Shown here piece by piece: positions 56,770 to 64,000 of a stretch of 64,000 nt of DNA (the first letter of the stretch is position 1; each line of letters opens with the position of its first letter). Where the stretch lies: contig NZ_NSFT01000015.1 of assembly GCF_002294725.1 (NCBI RefSeq), positions 62,001-126,000 of the forward strand, in the 5' to 3' direction. Source of the stretch: Mesorhizobium sp. WSM4313 (GTDB lineage: Bacteria; Pseudomonadota; Alphaproteobacteria; Rhizobiales; Rhizobiaceae). The translations under genes and the position numbers were made by a program. The notes beneath the pieces are model-generated. The model did not search any database and was not told the origin of the DNA. It saw nothing but the letters and a program-made list of their open reading frames with translations.

Positions 56770-57257
56770 GTCGTATCGTCGCCCAGCCGCTGACCCGCGA
56801 GAACTTCGCGCCGTTCGGCGACGTCATCGACATGGGCGGCGACAACCGCTACCCGATCAACGGCGGCAAGGCGATGCGCTATCACGACCTCGCCACGGCG
56901 GAAGCCGCGGGGCCGAATGCGCGCGTGCTGATCTCCATGGTGCGCGGCACGCCCTATGAGATGCCGCTGAAGCTCACCATGGTCGAGCGCCATCCACTCG
57001 GCAGCCAGGCCTTCATCCCGCTGTCGCCGCGGCCGTTCCTGGTGGTCGTCTGCCATGACACGAAGGACGGCCCGGGTGAGCCGCATGCCTTTCTCGCCGG
57101 CCCCGGACAAGGCATCAACTATCGCCGCAATCTCTGGCACGGCGTGCTGACGCCGATCGGCGAGGAGCAGGATTTTATTATCGTCGACCGCGGCGGCGAC
57201 GGCTCCAATCTCGAAGAGTTCTATTTCTCGCATCCTTACGAGATCCACCTTCCCTGA
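56766..57257 (+). CDS. allA: Ureidoglycolate lyase
   Basis: This 163-aa cupin-like enzyme splits S-ureidoglycolate into glyoxylate and urea. QPLTRENFAPFGDVIDMGG opens the fold, and GPGQGINYRRNLWHGVLTPI is the family signature. The GTG at 56766 overlaps the allE stop (GTGA). It is the last ureide-degrading step encoded here and produces the glyoxylate that the glycerate kinase branch might use. Confidence 0.94.
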   Translation: MSRIVAQPLTRENFAPFGDVIDMGGDNRYPINGGKAMRYHDLATAEAAGPNARVLISMVRGTPYEMPLKLTMVERHPLGSQAFIPLSPRPFLVVVCHDTKDGPGEPHAFLAGPGQGINYRRNLWHGVLTPIGEEQDFIIVDRGGDGSNLEEFYFSHPYEIHLP

Positions 57258-57272
57258 AAGCTCGCGATTCCC

Positions 57273-57866
57273 ATGACCGACATTTCGCTGATCGACCGTC
57301 TGCTCGATGTCGTCGAGCACGATATCGTGCCGAAGACGGCGCAAGGCGTCGCCCATGGCAACAAGCTGTTCGGCGCCGCGATCCTGCGGAAAGACAACCG
57401 CTCGCTGGTGCTGGCCGAGACCAACAACGAGATGGAAAATCCGCTCTGGCATGGCGAGGTGCACTGCCTGAAGCGCTTCTACGAGATGCCCAAGGCCGAG
57501 CGCGTCGACACCAAGGATGCGCTGTTCGTCGCCACGCACGAGCCCTGCTCGCTCTGCCTGTCGGCGATCACCTGGACCGGTTTCGACAATTTCTACTATC
57601 TCTTCAGCCATGAGGATTCGCGCGACAGTTTTGCCATCCCGCACGATCTCAGGATTCTGAAGGAGGTCTTCACCCTTGACCCCGGCGGCTACAATGCCGA
57701 GAACGCCTATTGGAAAAGCTTTTCCATACGCAGGCTGGTCAGGGCTTTGCCCGACGCTGAGCGCAAGCGGCTGGAGGCTCGGATCGGCAGGATTTCGGCG
57801 CGCTATGACGAGCTGTCGGAGGCCTATCAGGCAAGCAAGGCCGACAACGACATTCCGCTGAACTGA
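57273..57866 (+). CDS. Zinc-dependent nucleoside/base deaminase-like protein, substrate unknown
   Basis: This 197-aa protein of the cytidine-deaminase-like fold has a zinc site: WHGEVH (His60, Glu62) and THEPCSLC (Cys92, Cys95). The Pro-Cys-x-x-Cys and His-x-Glu layout is that of guanine, adenosine or cytosine deaminases. The rest of the protein (YYLFSHEDSRDSFAIPHDLR and the C-terminal helix RRLVRALPDAERKRLEARIG) is not from a subfamily I can name. It follows allA by 15 bases in the ureide operon, which suggests a purine-related base, perhaps a second guanine or pterin deaminase. Confidence 0.75.
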   Translation: MTDISLIDRLLDVVEHDIVPKTAQGVAHGNKLFGAAILRKDNRSLVLAETNNEMENPLWHGEVHCLKRFYEMPKAERVDTKDALFVATHEPCSLCLSAITWTGFDNFYYLFSHEDSRDSFAIPHDLRILKEVFTLDPGGYNAENAYWKSFSIRRLVRALPDAERKRLEARIGRISARYDELSEAYQASKADNDIPLN

Positions 57867-57886
57867 GCAATTTTCAAATCTTGATT

Positions 57887-57905
57887 TGCCACCTTTATGG
57901 TGGCA
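57887..57905. promoter_or_regulatory. Palindromic candidate operator upstream of mqsR
   Basis: TGCCACC-TTTAT-GGTGGCA is a perfect 7-bp inverted repeat with a five-base spacer, 10 bases before the mqsR start. The ACC-N5-GGT core resembles the MqsA-type palindrome known from E. coli (ACCT-N3-AGGT). It is a likely autoregulatory site for the toxin-antitoxin operon. Confidence 0.65.
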
Positions 57906-57914
57906 TATTGAAGT

Positions 57915-58220
57915 ATGGAGAAGCGCAGACCGACTTACGATCTTGGTGCGATCAAGACGACGTTTGGGTCTGCCGATACGCTGGCAATCACAATATCAGC
58001 GCTGCGCGATGCCATTGGTCTCGGCTTCGATCGCACGAGTGTCGTCGAGGTGATTGGCACCATGACACCAAAGATGTTCGTAAAATCGATGACAACGTTC
58101 GCGGATCATCGGGTCTGGCAAGATGTTTACCATGTCCCAGCGCGCGACCTGATCCTCTATGTGAAATTCCAGGCGGATGTCGTGACTGAATTCACGGTTG
58201 TGGCATTCAAGGAGAAATAG
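57915..58220 (+). CDS. mqsR: MqsR-family ribonuclease toxin
   Basis: This 101-aa toxin is a RelE-like mRNA interferase of a type II toxin-antitoxin pair. The family pattern is clear: KRRPTYDLGAIK, then FVKSMTTFADHRVWQDVYHV and a closing VVAFKEK. As in E. coli mqsRA, the toxin gene comes first, opposite to most type II systems. It ends two bases before mqsA, so the pair is co-translated. The active-site basic and aromatic residues (Lys near 55, Tyr81-like) seem present, but I did not check each. Confidence 0.9.
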   Translation: MEKRRPTYDLGAIKTTFGSADTLAITISALRDAIGLGFDRTSVVEVIGTMTPKMFVKSMTTFADHRVWQDVYHVPARDLILYVKFQADVVTEFTVVAFKEK

Positions 58221-58222
58221 CC

Positions 58223-58636
58223 ATGGCAAAAAAAGAGATGCCTGAAACGATGACCTCCCCGGAAACAGGAGAGACGCTGACGCGCGGGGTTCGTCCATTC
58301 GCCGTGACCTACAAGGGCGAGAGCATGACGGTCGACCTGCCCGGCTATTATCCAGCTTCGGATGGTGAGAGCGTGCATGTCGGGGATGACATGATTGCTG
58401 TCGATGCGGCGCTCCGCCTTCTCAAAGAGAAGACGGATGGTGTTCCTGCCCCGGCCACAATCCGGCGTATGCGCACCAAACTAAAGCTATCGCAGCGTGA
58501 AGCCGGGTCTCTGTTCAAGGTCGGCGAGAATGCCTTCGACAAATATGAAAGAGGCCTCATCGAGCCGAGCGGCCCGACCATTCAGCTGATGACGTTGCTG
58601 GAAAAGCACCCCGAATTGGTGGATGAATTGCGCTAA
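58223..58636 (+). CDS. mqsA: MqsA-type antitoxin lacking the zinc-binding cysteines
   Basis: This 137-aa antitoxin has a C-terminal XRE HTH (KLKLSQREAGSLFKVGENAF then YERGLIEPSGPTIQLMTLLE), which matches E. coli MqsA. The N-terminal toxin-binding domain keeps the fold pattern (FAVTYKGESMTVDLPGYY) but has no cysteines; E. coli MqsA uses two CxxC pairs to bind zinc here. It should still bind MqsR and the upstream palindrome. AAGGAG lies before the ATG at 58223. Confidence 0.85.
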   Translation: MAKKEMPETMTSPETGETLTRGVRPFAVTYKGESMTVDLPGYYPASDGESVHVGDDMIAVDAALRLLKEKTDGVPAPATIRRMRTKLKLSQREAGSLFKVGENAFDKYERGLIEPSGPTIQLMTLLEKHPELVDELR

Positions 58637-58706
58637 CGACCCAGGTCGCATTTTTTGATGCTCCAGTCGCGAATGGCGATTGCAAGTCGGCGCACCGCGT
58701 AGCGTT

Positions 58707-60701
58707 ATGCGCCCCATGAAAACCGTCACCGAATTCCCCCGCAAAGTCGTCGAATTTCCCGATATGGGCATCGTCATGCCGGATGGCTGCCGGCTGTCGG
58801 CGCGCGTCTGGATGCCGGAGGACGCGACTGACGATCCGGTGCCGGCGATCCTCGAGCACCTGCCCTACCGCAAGCGCGACGGCACCATCTTTCGCGATCA
58901 GCTCACCCATCCCTATTTCGCCGGCCACGGCTACGCCTCGATCCGCGTCGACATGCGCGGCAATGGTGATTCCGAAGGGCTGATGGACGACGAATATTCC
59001 GAGCAGGAATTGCAGGACGCCTGCGACGTCATCGCCTGGGCGGCCGCGCAGCCCTGGTGCAACGGCAATGTCGGCATGATGGGCATCTCGTGGGGCGGCT
59101 TCAACTGCCTGCAGGTGGCTGCCAAGCAGCCGCCGGCGCTGAAGGCGGTGATCAGCCTATGCTCGACGGTCGACCGCTATGCCGACGACATCCACTACAA
59201 GGGCGGCTGCCTGCTCTTGGAAAATTTCGGCTGGGCCTCGACGATGCTGTCCTATTCGTCGCGGCCTCCGGATCCGGCGATTGCCGGCGGCAACCGCTGG
59301 CGGGATTTGTGGCTTAACCGGCTGGAGAACCAGCCTTTCCTTCTGCCGCTCTGGCTCGGCCACCAGCATCGCGACGCCTATTGGAAACGCGGCTCGATCT
59401 GCGAGGATTTTTCGGCTGTTCAGGCGGCCGTGCTGTCGATCGGTGGCTGGCATGACGGCTACCGCAACACGATCTCCAATCTCGTCACCAACATCGAGTC
59501 GCCGGTCAAAGGTATCGTCGGTCCCTGGATCCACAAATACCCGCATTACGCCGGGCCCAAGCCGGCGATCGGCTTCCTGCAGGAAGCGCTGCGCTGGTGG
59601 GACCGCTGGCTGAAGGGCGCTGAAACCGGCGTCGAGGCCGATCCGGCCTACCGCGCCTACGTGATGGACAGCGTGCGCCCGGCGCGCTGGCATCCCGAGC
59701 GGCCGGGCCGCTGGGTGGCCGAGCAGACCTGGCCGTCGGCCAACATCAAGCTTGAGACGATCGAGCTCATCCCCGACGGCGCCAAGCCCGCGATCGTCGC
59801 GTCGCCGCAGACCTGCGGACTTGCCGGCGGCGAATATTTTCCCTTCACCTTCGGGCCGGAACTGCCGGGCGACCAACGCCCCGATGACGCGCTGTCGGTT
59901 TGTTTCGATCAACCCGAGCTCGGCGAAGCGATCGACATAGTCGGGGCGCCGGAGCTCGAGGTCCGGGTCGCCTCCGACCGGCCGCAGGCCAATATCGCGG
60001 TGCGGCTCTGCGACGTGCATCCGGACGGCGCCTCGGAGCTGATCTCCTATGGCGTGCTCAATCTGACCCACCGCAACTCGCATGAATTCCCCGATCCGTT
60101 GGTTCCCGGGCAGACGGTTTCGGCGCGCGTGGTGCTCGACCAATGCGCCTATCGTGTGCCGGCCGGCCACAAATTGCGCATCGCCGTTTCGACCGCTTAC
60201 TGGCCGATGATCTGGCCCTCGCCGGAACCGGTACGGCTTGATCTCTCGACGGCGACGCTGAGGCTGCCGCGGCGTCCGCTGGCAAGAGGGGATGAGGTTT
60301 CGTTCCCTGAGCCGGAAGGCGCGACGCCGTGGGCGACCGAGACGATCAGGCAGGCGAATTCCGAACGCCATGTCGATCGCGACGAGAAGACCGGGCTGGT
60401 TAGGCTTTCCATAACCGACGATTTCGGCGAGGTGCGCGACATCGACCATGGGCTGGCCAATGGCAGCGTCGTGCGCGAGATATGGACGATTCATCCCGAC
60501 GACCCGCTGTCGGCCACAGGAGCCACGCATTGGACGCAGACCTTGTCGCGCAATGAATGGTCGGTGCGGACCGAGACTTTTGCCGAGATGCGATCGGACG
60601 CCGCAAACTTCATCGTCAGCGCCAGAATCGAAGCCTATGAGGGCGAAAAGCTGGTCTTCGAACGCGACTTCGAGCAGACGATTCCCCGCTCCATGGTTTG
60701 A
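58707..60701 (+). CDS. CocE/NonD-family serine hydrolase
   Basis: This alpha/beta hydrolase of about 664 aa is related to cocaine esterase and X-Pro dipeptidyl-peptidase (peptidase S15). The nucleophile elbow GISWGG holds the catalytic Ser near residue 122. RVDMRGNGDSEG and the C-terminal jelly-roll domain (VPAGHKLRIAVSTAYWPMIW) are family-like. Starts at 58707 and 58716 are both possible; no clear ribosome site marks either. It may release a peptide or amide that the ABC importer next to it takes up (inference). The substrate is not known. Confidence 0.9.
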   Translation: MRPMKTVTEFPRKVVEFPDMGIVMPDGCRLSARVWMPEDATDDPVPAILEHLPYRKRDGTIFRDQLTHPYFAGHGYASIRVDMRGNGDSEGLMDDEYSEQELQDACDVIAWAAAQPWCNGNVGMMGISWGGFNCLQVAAKQPPALKAVISLCSTVDRYADDIHYKGGCLLLENFGWASTMLSYSSRPPDPAIAGGNRWRDLWLNRLENQPFLLPLWLGHQHRDAYWKRGSICEDFSAVQAAVLSIGGWHDGYRNTISNLVTNIESPVKGIVGPWIHKYPHYAGPKPAIGFLQEALRWWDRWLKGAETGVEADPAYRAYVMDSVRPARWHPERPGRWVAEQTWPSANIKLETIELIPDGAKPAIVASPQTCGLAGGEYFPFTFGPELPGDQRPDDALSVCFDQPELGEAIDIVGAPELEVRVASDRPQANIAVRLCDVHPDGASELISYGVLNLTHRNSHEFPDPLVPGQTVSARVVLDQCAYRVPAGHKLRIAVSTAYWPMIWPSPEPVRLDLSTATLRLPRRPLARGDEVSFPEPEGATPWATETIRQANSERHVDRDEKTGLVRLSITDDFGEVRDIDHGLANGSVVREIWTIHPDDPLSATGATHWTQTLSRNEWSVRTETFAEMRSDAANFIVSARIEAYEGEKLVFERDFEQTIPRSMV

Positions 60702-60721
60702 GCCGAAGCAAGATTGGTCCA

Positions 60722-60758
60722 AATGCGACGTACGATTTACGCCACCGTATGTCGCATT
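60722..60758. promoter_or_regulatory. 13-bp inverted repeat upstream of the dipeptide-type ABC operon
   Basis: AATGCGACGTACG at 60722-60734 pairs with CGTATGTCGCATT at 60746-60758 with one mismatch and an 11-base spacer. It lies between the CocE stop and the ABC binding-protein start, without a T-tract. A smaller dyad CGACC-ATAA-GGTCG follows at 60813-60826. Either may be an operator; the regulator is unknown. Confidence 0.5.
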
Positions 60759-60849
60759 CGGTCTTGCCTGCCGCTTTCCCTTACGGTCATTATCTCCTCC
60801 AATAGCAAGAAACGACCATAAGGTCGGATACCCAGAGTGAGGAACCAGA

Positions 60850-62436
60850 ATGTCCAACGAACTCGACTATCTCAGCCGGCGAGTCGCGGCCGGAAAACTT
60901 AGCCGTCGCGACTTTCTCGGTCGCGCCGCGGCGCTCGGCGTCACCGCTACCTTTGCCAACTCGCTGCTCTCCAGCGCCGTGCGCGCTGCCGGCCCGGTCA
61001 AGGGCGGCACGCTGAAGGCCGGTCTGGTCGGGGGTGAATCCACCAACAGCCTCGATCCGGCCCTGTTCATGACCCAGGTGCCCTTTGCCTTCGGCAAAAT
61101 GTGGGGCGAATTGATCGTGGAGCTCTCGCCCGACGGCAAGCTGGAGAACCGCATCGCCGAGGAGATCGGCTCTTCGGACGACGCCAAGGTCTGGACGCTG
61201 AAAATCCGCGACGGCATCGAGTTCCACAACGGCAAGACGGTTACCGCAGAAGACGTCGCTGCCACGCTCGAGCGTCATTCGGACGAGAAGTCCAAGTCCG
61301 GCGCGCTGGGCTACATGAAGGGCATCGACACCATCAAGGTCAACGGCAAGGAAGTCGTGCTGACGCTGAAGGAGCCTAACGCCGACCTCCCCTACCTTCT
61401 CAGCGACTATCACCTGATCGTCCAGCCGAACGGCGGCAAGGACAAGGCCGATGCGGGCATCGGCGCCGGGCCGTACAAGGTCAAGGTCAATGAGCCCGGC
61501 GTGCGCCATGGCGGCGAACGCTTCGCCAATTACTGGCAGGGCGACAAGATGGGCCACGCCGACCAGATCGAAATCATCGTCATCAACGATGCGACAGCGC
61601 GCACTGCGGCCCTGCAGGGCGGCCAGGTCAACATGATCAACCGCGTCGAGCCGAAGATCGTCGACCTGATCAAGCGCGTGCCTGGCGTCACCATCCGCAA
61701 CCACTCCGGTCCGGGCCACTACGTGTTCATCATGCATTGCAACACGGCGCCGTTCGACAACAACGATCTCAGGATGGCGTTGAAGCTGGCGATCGACCGC
61801 GAGGAGATGTTGAAAAAAGTGCTGCGCGGCTACGGCTCGCTCGGCAACGATTTCCCGATCAACGCCTCCTACCCGCTATTCACCGAGATCGAGCAGCGCA
61901 AGTACGATCCGGACAAGGCCAAGTTCCACTACAAGAAGTCCGGTCATGACGGCCCTGTGCTGCTTAGGACCTCGGACGTCGCCTTCCCGGGCGCTGTCGA
62001 TGCATCCCAGCTTTTCCAGCAGAGCGCCGCCAAGGCCGGCATCAAGATCGAGCTCAAGCGCGAGCCCGGCGACGGCTATTGGAACGAAGTCTGGAACAAG
62101 CAGCCCTTCTGCGCCTCCTATTGGGGCGGTCGCTCGACCCAGGACCAGATGTACTCGACCGCCTATCTGTCGACCGCCGATTGGAACGACACGCGTTTCA
62201 AGCGCCCGGACTTCGACAAGATGGTGCTGGCCGCGCGCGCCGAACTCGACGAGGCCAAGCGCAAGGCGATCTACCACGACATGGCCGTCATGGTGCGCGA
62301 CGAAGGCGGCCTGATCCTGCCGATGTTCAATCAGTTCATCGACGCAACAGGCCCCAAGGTGGCTGGCTGGGTGGAGGATCCGCATCAGGAGCTTTGCAAC
62401 GGCTACGCGCTGGCGAAGTGCTGGCTCGAAGCCTGA
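60850..62436 (+). CDS. Dipeptide/oligopeptide-type ABC substrate-binding protein
   Basis: This 528-aa family 5 binding protein (SBP_bac_5) has a Tat signal with twin Arg at 19-20 (KLSRRDFLGRAAAL), processed after about residue 46. The family region VWTLKIRDGIEFHNGKTVTA and VVLTLKEPNADLPYLLSDYH fits. The ligand could be a peptide, or a nickel or sugar substrate. It is the first gene of a binding protein-permease-permease set running off the right end. GAGGAA lies before the ATG at 60850. Confidence 0.93.
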   Translation: MSNELDYLSRRVAAGKLSRRDFLGRAAALGVTATFANSLLSSAVRAAGPVKGGTLKAGLVGGESTNSLDPALFMTQVPFAFGKMWGELIVELSPDGKLENRIAEEIGSSDDAKVWTLKIRDGIEFHNGKTVTAEDVAATLERHSDEKSKSGALGYMKGIDTIKVNGKEVVLTLKEPNADLPYLLSDYHLIVQPNGGKDKADAGIGAGPYKVKVNEPGVRHGGERFANYWQGDKMGHADQIEIIVINDATARTAALQGGQVNMINRVEPKIVDLIKRVPGVTIRNHSGPGHYVFIMHCNTAPFDNNDLRMALKLAIDREEMLKKVLRGYGSLGNDFPINASYPLFTEIEQRKYDPDKAKFHYKKSGHDGPVLLRTSDVAFPGAVDASQLFQQSAAKAGIKIELKREPGDGYWNEVWNKQPFCASYWGGRSTQDQMYSTAYLSTADWNDTRFKRPDFDKMVLAARAELDEAKRKAIYHDMAVMVRDEGGLILPMFNQFIDATGPKVAGWVEDPHQELCNGYALAKCWLEA

Positions 62437-62452
62437 GCACGGCCTTGCGGAG

Positions 62453-63412
62453 ATGTCCTCACCCATCGTGAAACTGGTGGCCCAGCGCATTGCGCTGGGC
62501 ATCCTCCTTCTGCTGGCCGTTTCGGTCCTGATCTTCGCCGGCACGCAGATTCTGCCCGGCGACGTCGCGCAAGCCATCCTTGGACAATCGGCGACCCCGG
62601 AGTCGCTGGCCAATCTGCGCGAGCAGCTCGGGCTCAACCAGCCTGCCTATATCCGTTACTTCCACTGGCTGGGCGGCGTGCTGACCGGCGATCTCGGCAC
62701 CGCCATGTCGAGCGGCCAGGACATCGCGACATCAATCAAGGAACGGCTGTGGAATACGCTGTTCCTGGCCTTCTGGGCGGCCATCGTGGCTATCCCGCTG
62801 GCGATCACGCTTGGGTTGATCGCAGTGCGCTACCGCAATGGCTGGGTCGACAAGCTGATCTCCGGCGTGGCGCTTGCCTCGACCTCCTTCCCGGAGTTCT
62901 TCATCGGCTATCTGCTCGTCTTCTACTTCGCGGTCCAGCACCAATGGTTCCCGGCCATCTCGACCGTCTATGATGGAATGCCTTTGGGTGAGCGCCTGCA
63001 GGCTATAGCGCTGCCTGCGGCGGCGCTGACTCTGGTGGTGCTCGCCCATATGATGCGCATGACGCGCGCGGCGATCCTCAACGTCATGCAGTCGGCCTAT
63101 GTCGAGACGGCCGAACTCAAGGGGCTGTCGGCCGCTGCCGTTATCCGCAAGCATGCCTTCCCGAACGCGATCGCGCCGATCATCAATGTCGTCATGCTCA
63201 ACCTTGCCTATCTGGTGGTCGGCGTCGTCGTGGTCGAGGTGATCTTTGTCTATCCAGGCATGGGGCAATATCTGGTCGACCACGTCACGAAGCGCGACGT
63301 GCCGGTCGTGCAGGCGGTCGGCTTGATCTTCGCCGCCGTCTATATCACCCTCAACATCATCGCAGACATTGCAGCGATTGTCGCCAATCCGCGACTCAGG
63401 CATCCGAAGTAG
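62453..63412 (+). CDS. Dipeptide-type ABC transporter permease (DppB-like)
   Basis: This 319-aa inner-membrane permease has about six helices: VAQRIALGILLLLAVSVLIF first, then TSFPEFFIGYLLVFYF. The EAA-loop reads VETAELKGLSAAAVIRKHAF. The start codon lies 17 bases after the binding-protein stop. It should form a heterodimer with the next permease. The ATPase genes would lie beyond the window. Confidence 0.93.
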   Translation: MSSPIVKLVAQRIALGILLLLAVSVLIFAGTQILPGDVAQAILGQSATPESLANLREQLGLNQPAYIRYFHWLGGVLTGDLGTAMSSGQDIATSIKERLWNTLFLAFWAAIVAIPLAITLGLIAVRYRNGWVDKLISGVALASTSFPEFFIGYLLVFYFAVQHQWFPAISTVYDGMPLGERLQAIALPAAALTLVVLAHMMRMTRAAILNVMQSAYVETAELKGLSAAAVIRKHAFPNAIAPIINVVMLNLAYLVVGVVVVEVIFVYPGMGQYLVDHVTKRDVPVVQAVGLIFAAVYITLNIIADIAAIVANPRLRHPK

Positions 63413-63424
63413 GGGGCGGCCGAT

Positions 63425-64000
63425 ATGCTCGATATCAGACGCATCCCTCTGCCATCGCTGGCCGGCCTGGTGCTGACCGCGCTGTTCGTGCTGGCGGCAA
63501 TCTTCGCGCCCTTGATCGCGCCGCACGGCAACGCCGAGATCATCGGCGACGTGTGGGAGCCGATGTCGGCCGCGCACTGGCTGGGCACCGACAATCTCGG
63601 CCGCGATCTGTTGTCGCGCATGATCTACGGCGCCCGCATCACGCTGTTCATCGCGGTGCTGGCGACGGCACTGTCCTTCTCGCTTGGGGCCATTCTCGGC
63701 TTTTCGGCGGCGGTATTCGGCGGCTGGTACGACACGATCCTGTCGCGGCTCGTCGACCTCCTCATGTCGATCCCGACGCTGATCATGGGCCTCGTCGTGC
63801 TTTCGGTGCTGCCGTCGAACCTGGTGACGCTGATCCTGGTCATGGGCATCCTCGATTCGACCCGAGTCTACCGACTGTCGCGCGCGGTCGCCGTCGACAT
63901 CAACGTCATGGACTATGTCGAGGCAGCGAAGCTGCGCGGCGAAGGCAGCGGCTGGATCATCTTCCGGGAGATCCTTCCCAATGCGCTGTCGCCGCTGGTC
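63425..64000 (+). CDS. Dipeptide-type ABC transporter permease (DppC-like, cut by window)
   Basis: The first 192 codons of the second permease run from the ATG at 63425 to the right edge. The N-terminus reads MLDIRRIPLPSLAGLVLTAL. HWLGTDNLGRDLLSRMIYGA is the DppC/OppC signature, and the EAA loop DYVEAAKLRGEGSGWIIFRE is at the far end of the visible part. GGGGGC lies just before it. The remainder and the ATPases are outside the window. Confidence 0.93.
   Translation, partial: MLDIRRIPLPSLAGLVLTALFVLAAIFAPLIAPHGNAEIIGDVWEPMSAAHWLGTDNLGRDLLSRMIYGARITLFIAVLATALSFSLGAILGFSAAVFGGWYDTILSRLVDLLMSIPTLIMGLVVLSVLPSNLVTLILVMGILDSTRVYRLSRAVAVDINVMDYVEAAKLRGEGSGWIIFREILPNALSPLV

Noticed and set aside
59157..60857. 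566-codon - strand frame opposite the CocE hydrolase
   Set aside because: Arg/Asp/Gly-rich shadow of a clear gene; no features of its own.

Overview
The window is GC-rich, densely coded DNA from an alphaproteobacterial chromosome, most likely Rhizobiales and probably Mesorhizobium or a close relative. Supporting signs are gyrB and the split pntAA-pntAB-pntB transhydrogenase, many ABC and TRAP uptake genes, an aerobic-type fused indolepyruvate oxidoreductase, CtrA-like sites and abundant small palindromic intergenic repeats. The genus is inferred from gene content and style, not from a search. No rRNA, tRNA, CRISPR array, prophage or insertion sequence was seen.

Layout. 1-4381: a polar amino acid ABC importer (ATPase cut by the left edge, binding protein, two permeases) and an Ldh2-type dehydrogenase. 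4754-13639: an NDUFA9-like epimerase, an orphan cytochrome P450, gyrB, pntB-pntAB-pntAA, and two tiny membrane proteins. 13789-17166: a FeeM/LuxI-like acyl synthase and a GGDEF-EAL protein. 17316-23121: the indolepyruvate oxidoreductase, a lipoprotein, a CGNR regulator and an orphan livH. 23309-28083: a TRAP transporter, with an alcohol dehydrogenase, whose binding protein is convergent with its permeases. 28351-36455: a GATase1 hydrolase, a protease-inhibitor-like protein, a dehydrogenase-LacI-EamA group, DUF2000/AraC, MarR and CobW. 36722-41430: a WD40 protein, an aminotransferase, a glutamine-synthetase-like ligase and a UdgX-type glycosylase.

The core of the right half (41706-57866) is a purine and ureide catabolism island. 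It encodes guanine deaminase, membrane PuuD urate oxidase with a cytochrome c tail, XdhA/B/C, HIU hydrolase (UraH), a fused PuuE allantoinase-UraD decarboxylase, ureidoglycine aminohydrolase, ureidoglycolate lyase and an unassigned zinc deaminase. A glycerate 2-kinase next to it could carry glyoxylate carbon onward. Guanine can thus be followed to glyoxylate and urea, except for allantoate amidohydrolase, which is not in the window. An MqsR/MqsA toxin-antitoxin pair follows. The right end holds a CocE-type hydrolase and a dipeptide-type ABC importer that runs off the window.

The most unusual signals are non-coding. Two heptamer arrays begin exactly at TAG stop codons. A five-unit hairpin cluster keeps a bulged A while its stem covaries. 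Three further families of dispersed fold-back elements recur between genes. Two genes also appear to use CTG start codons.
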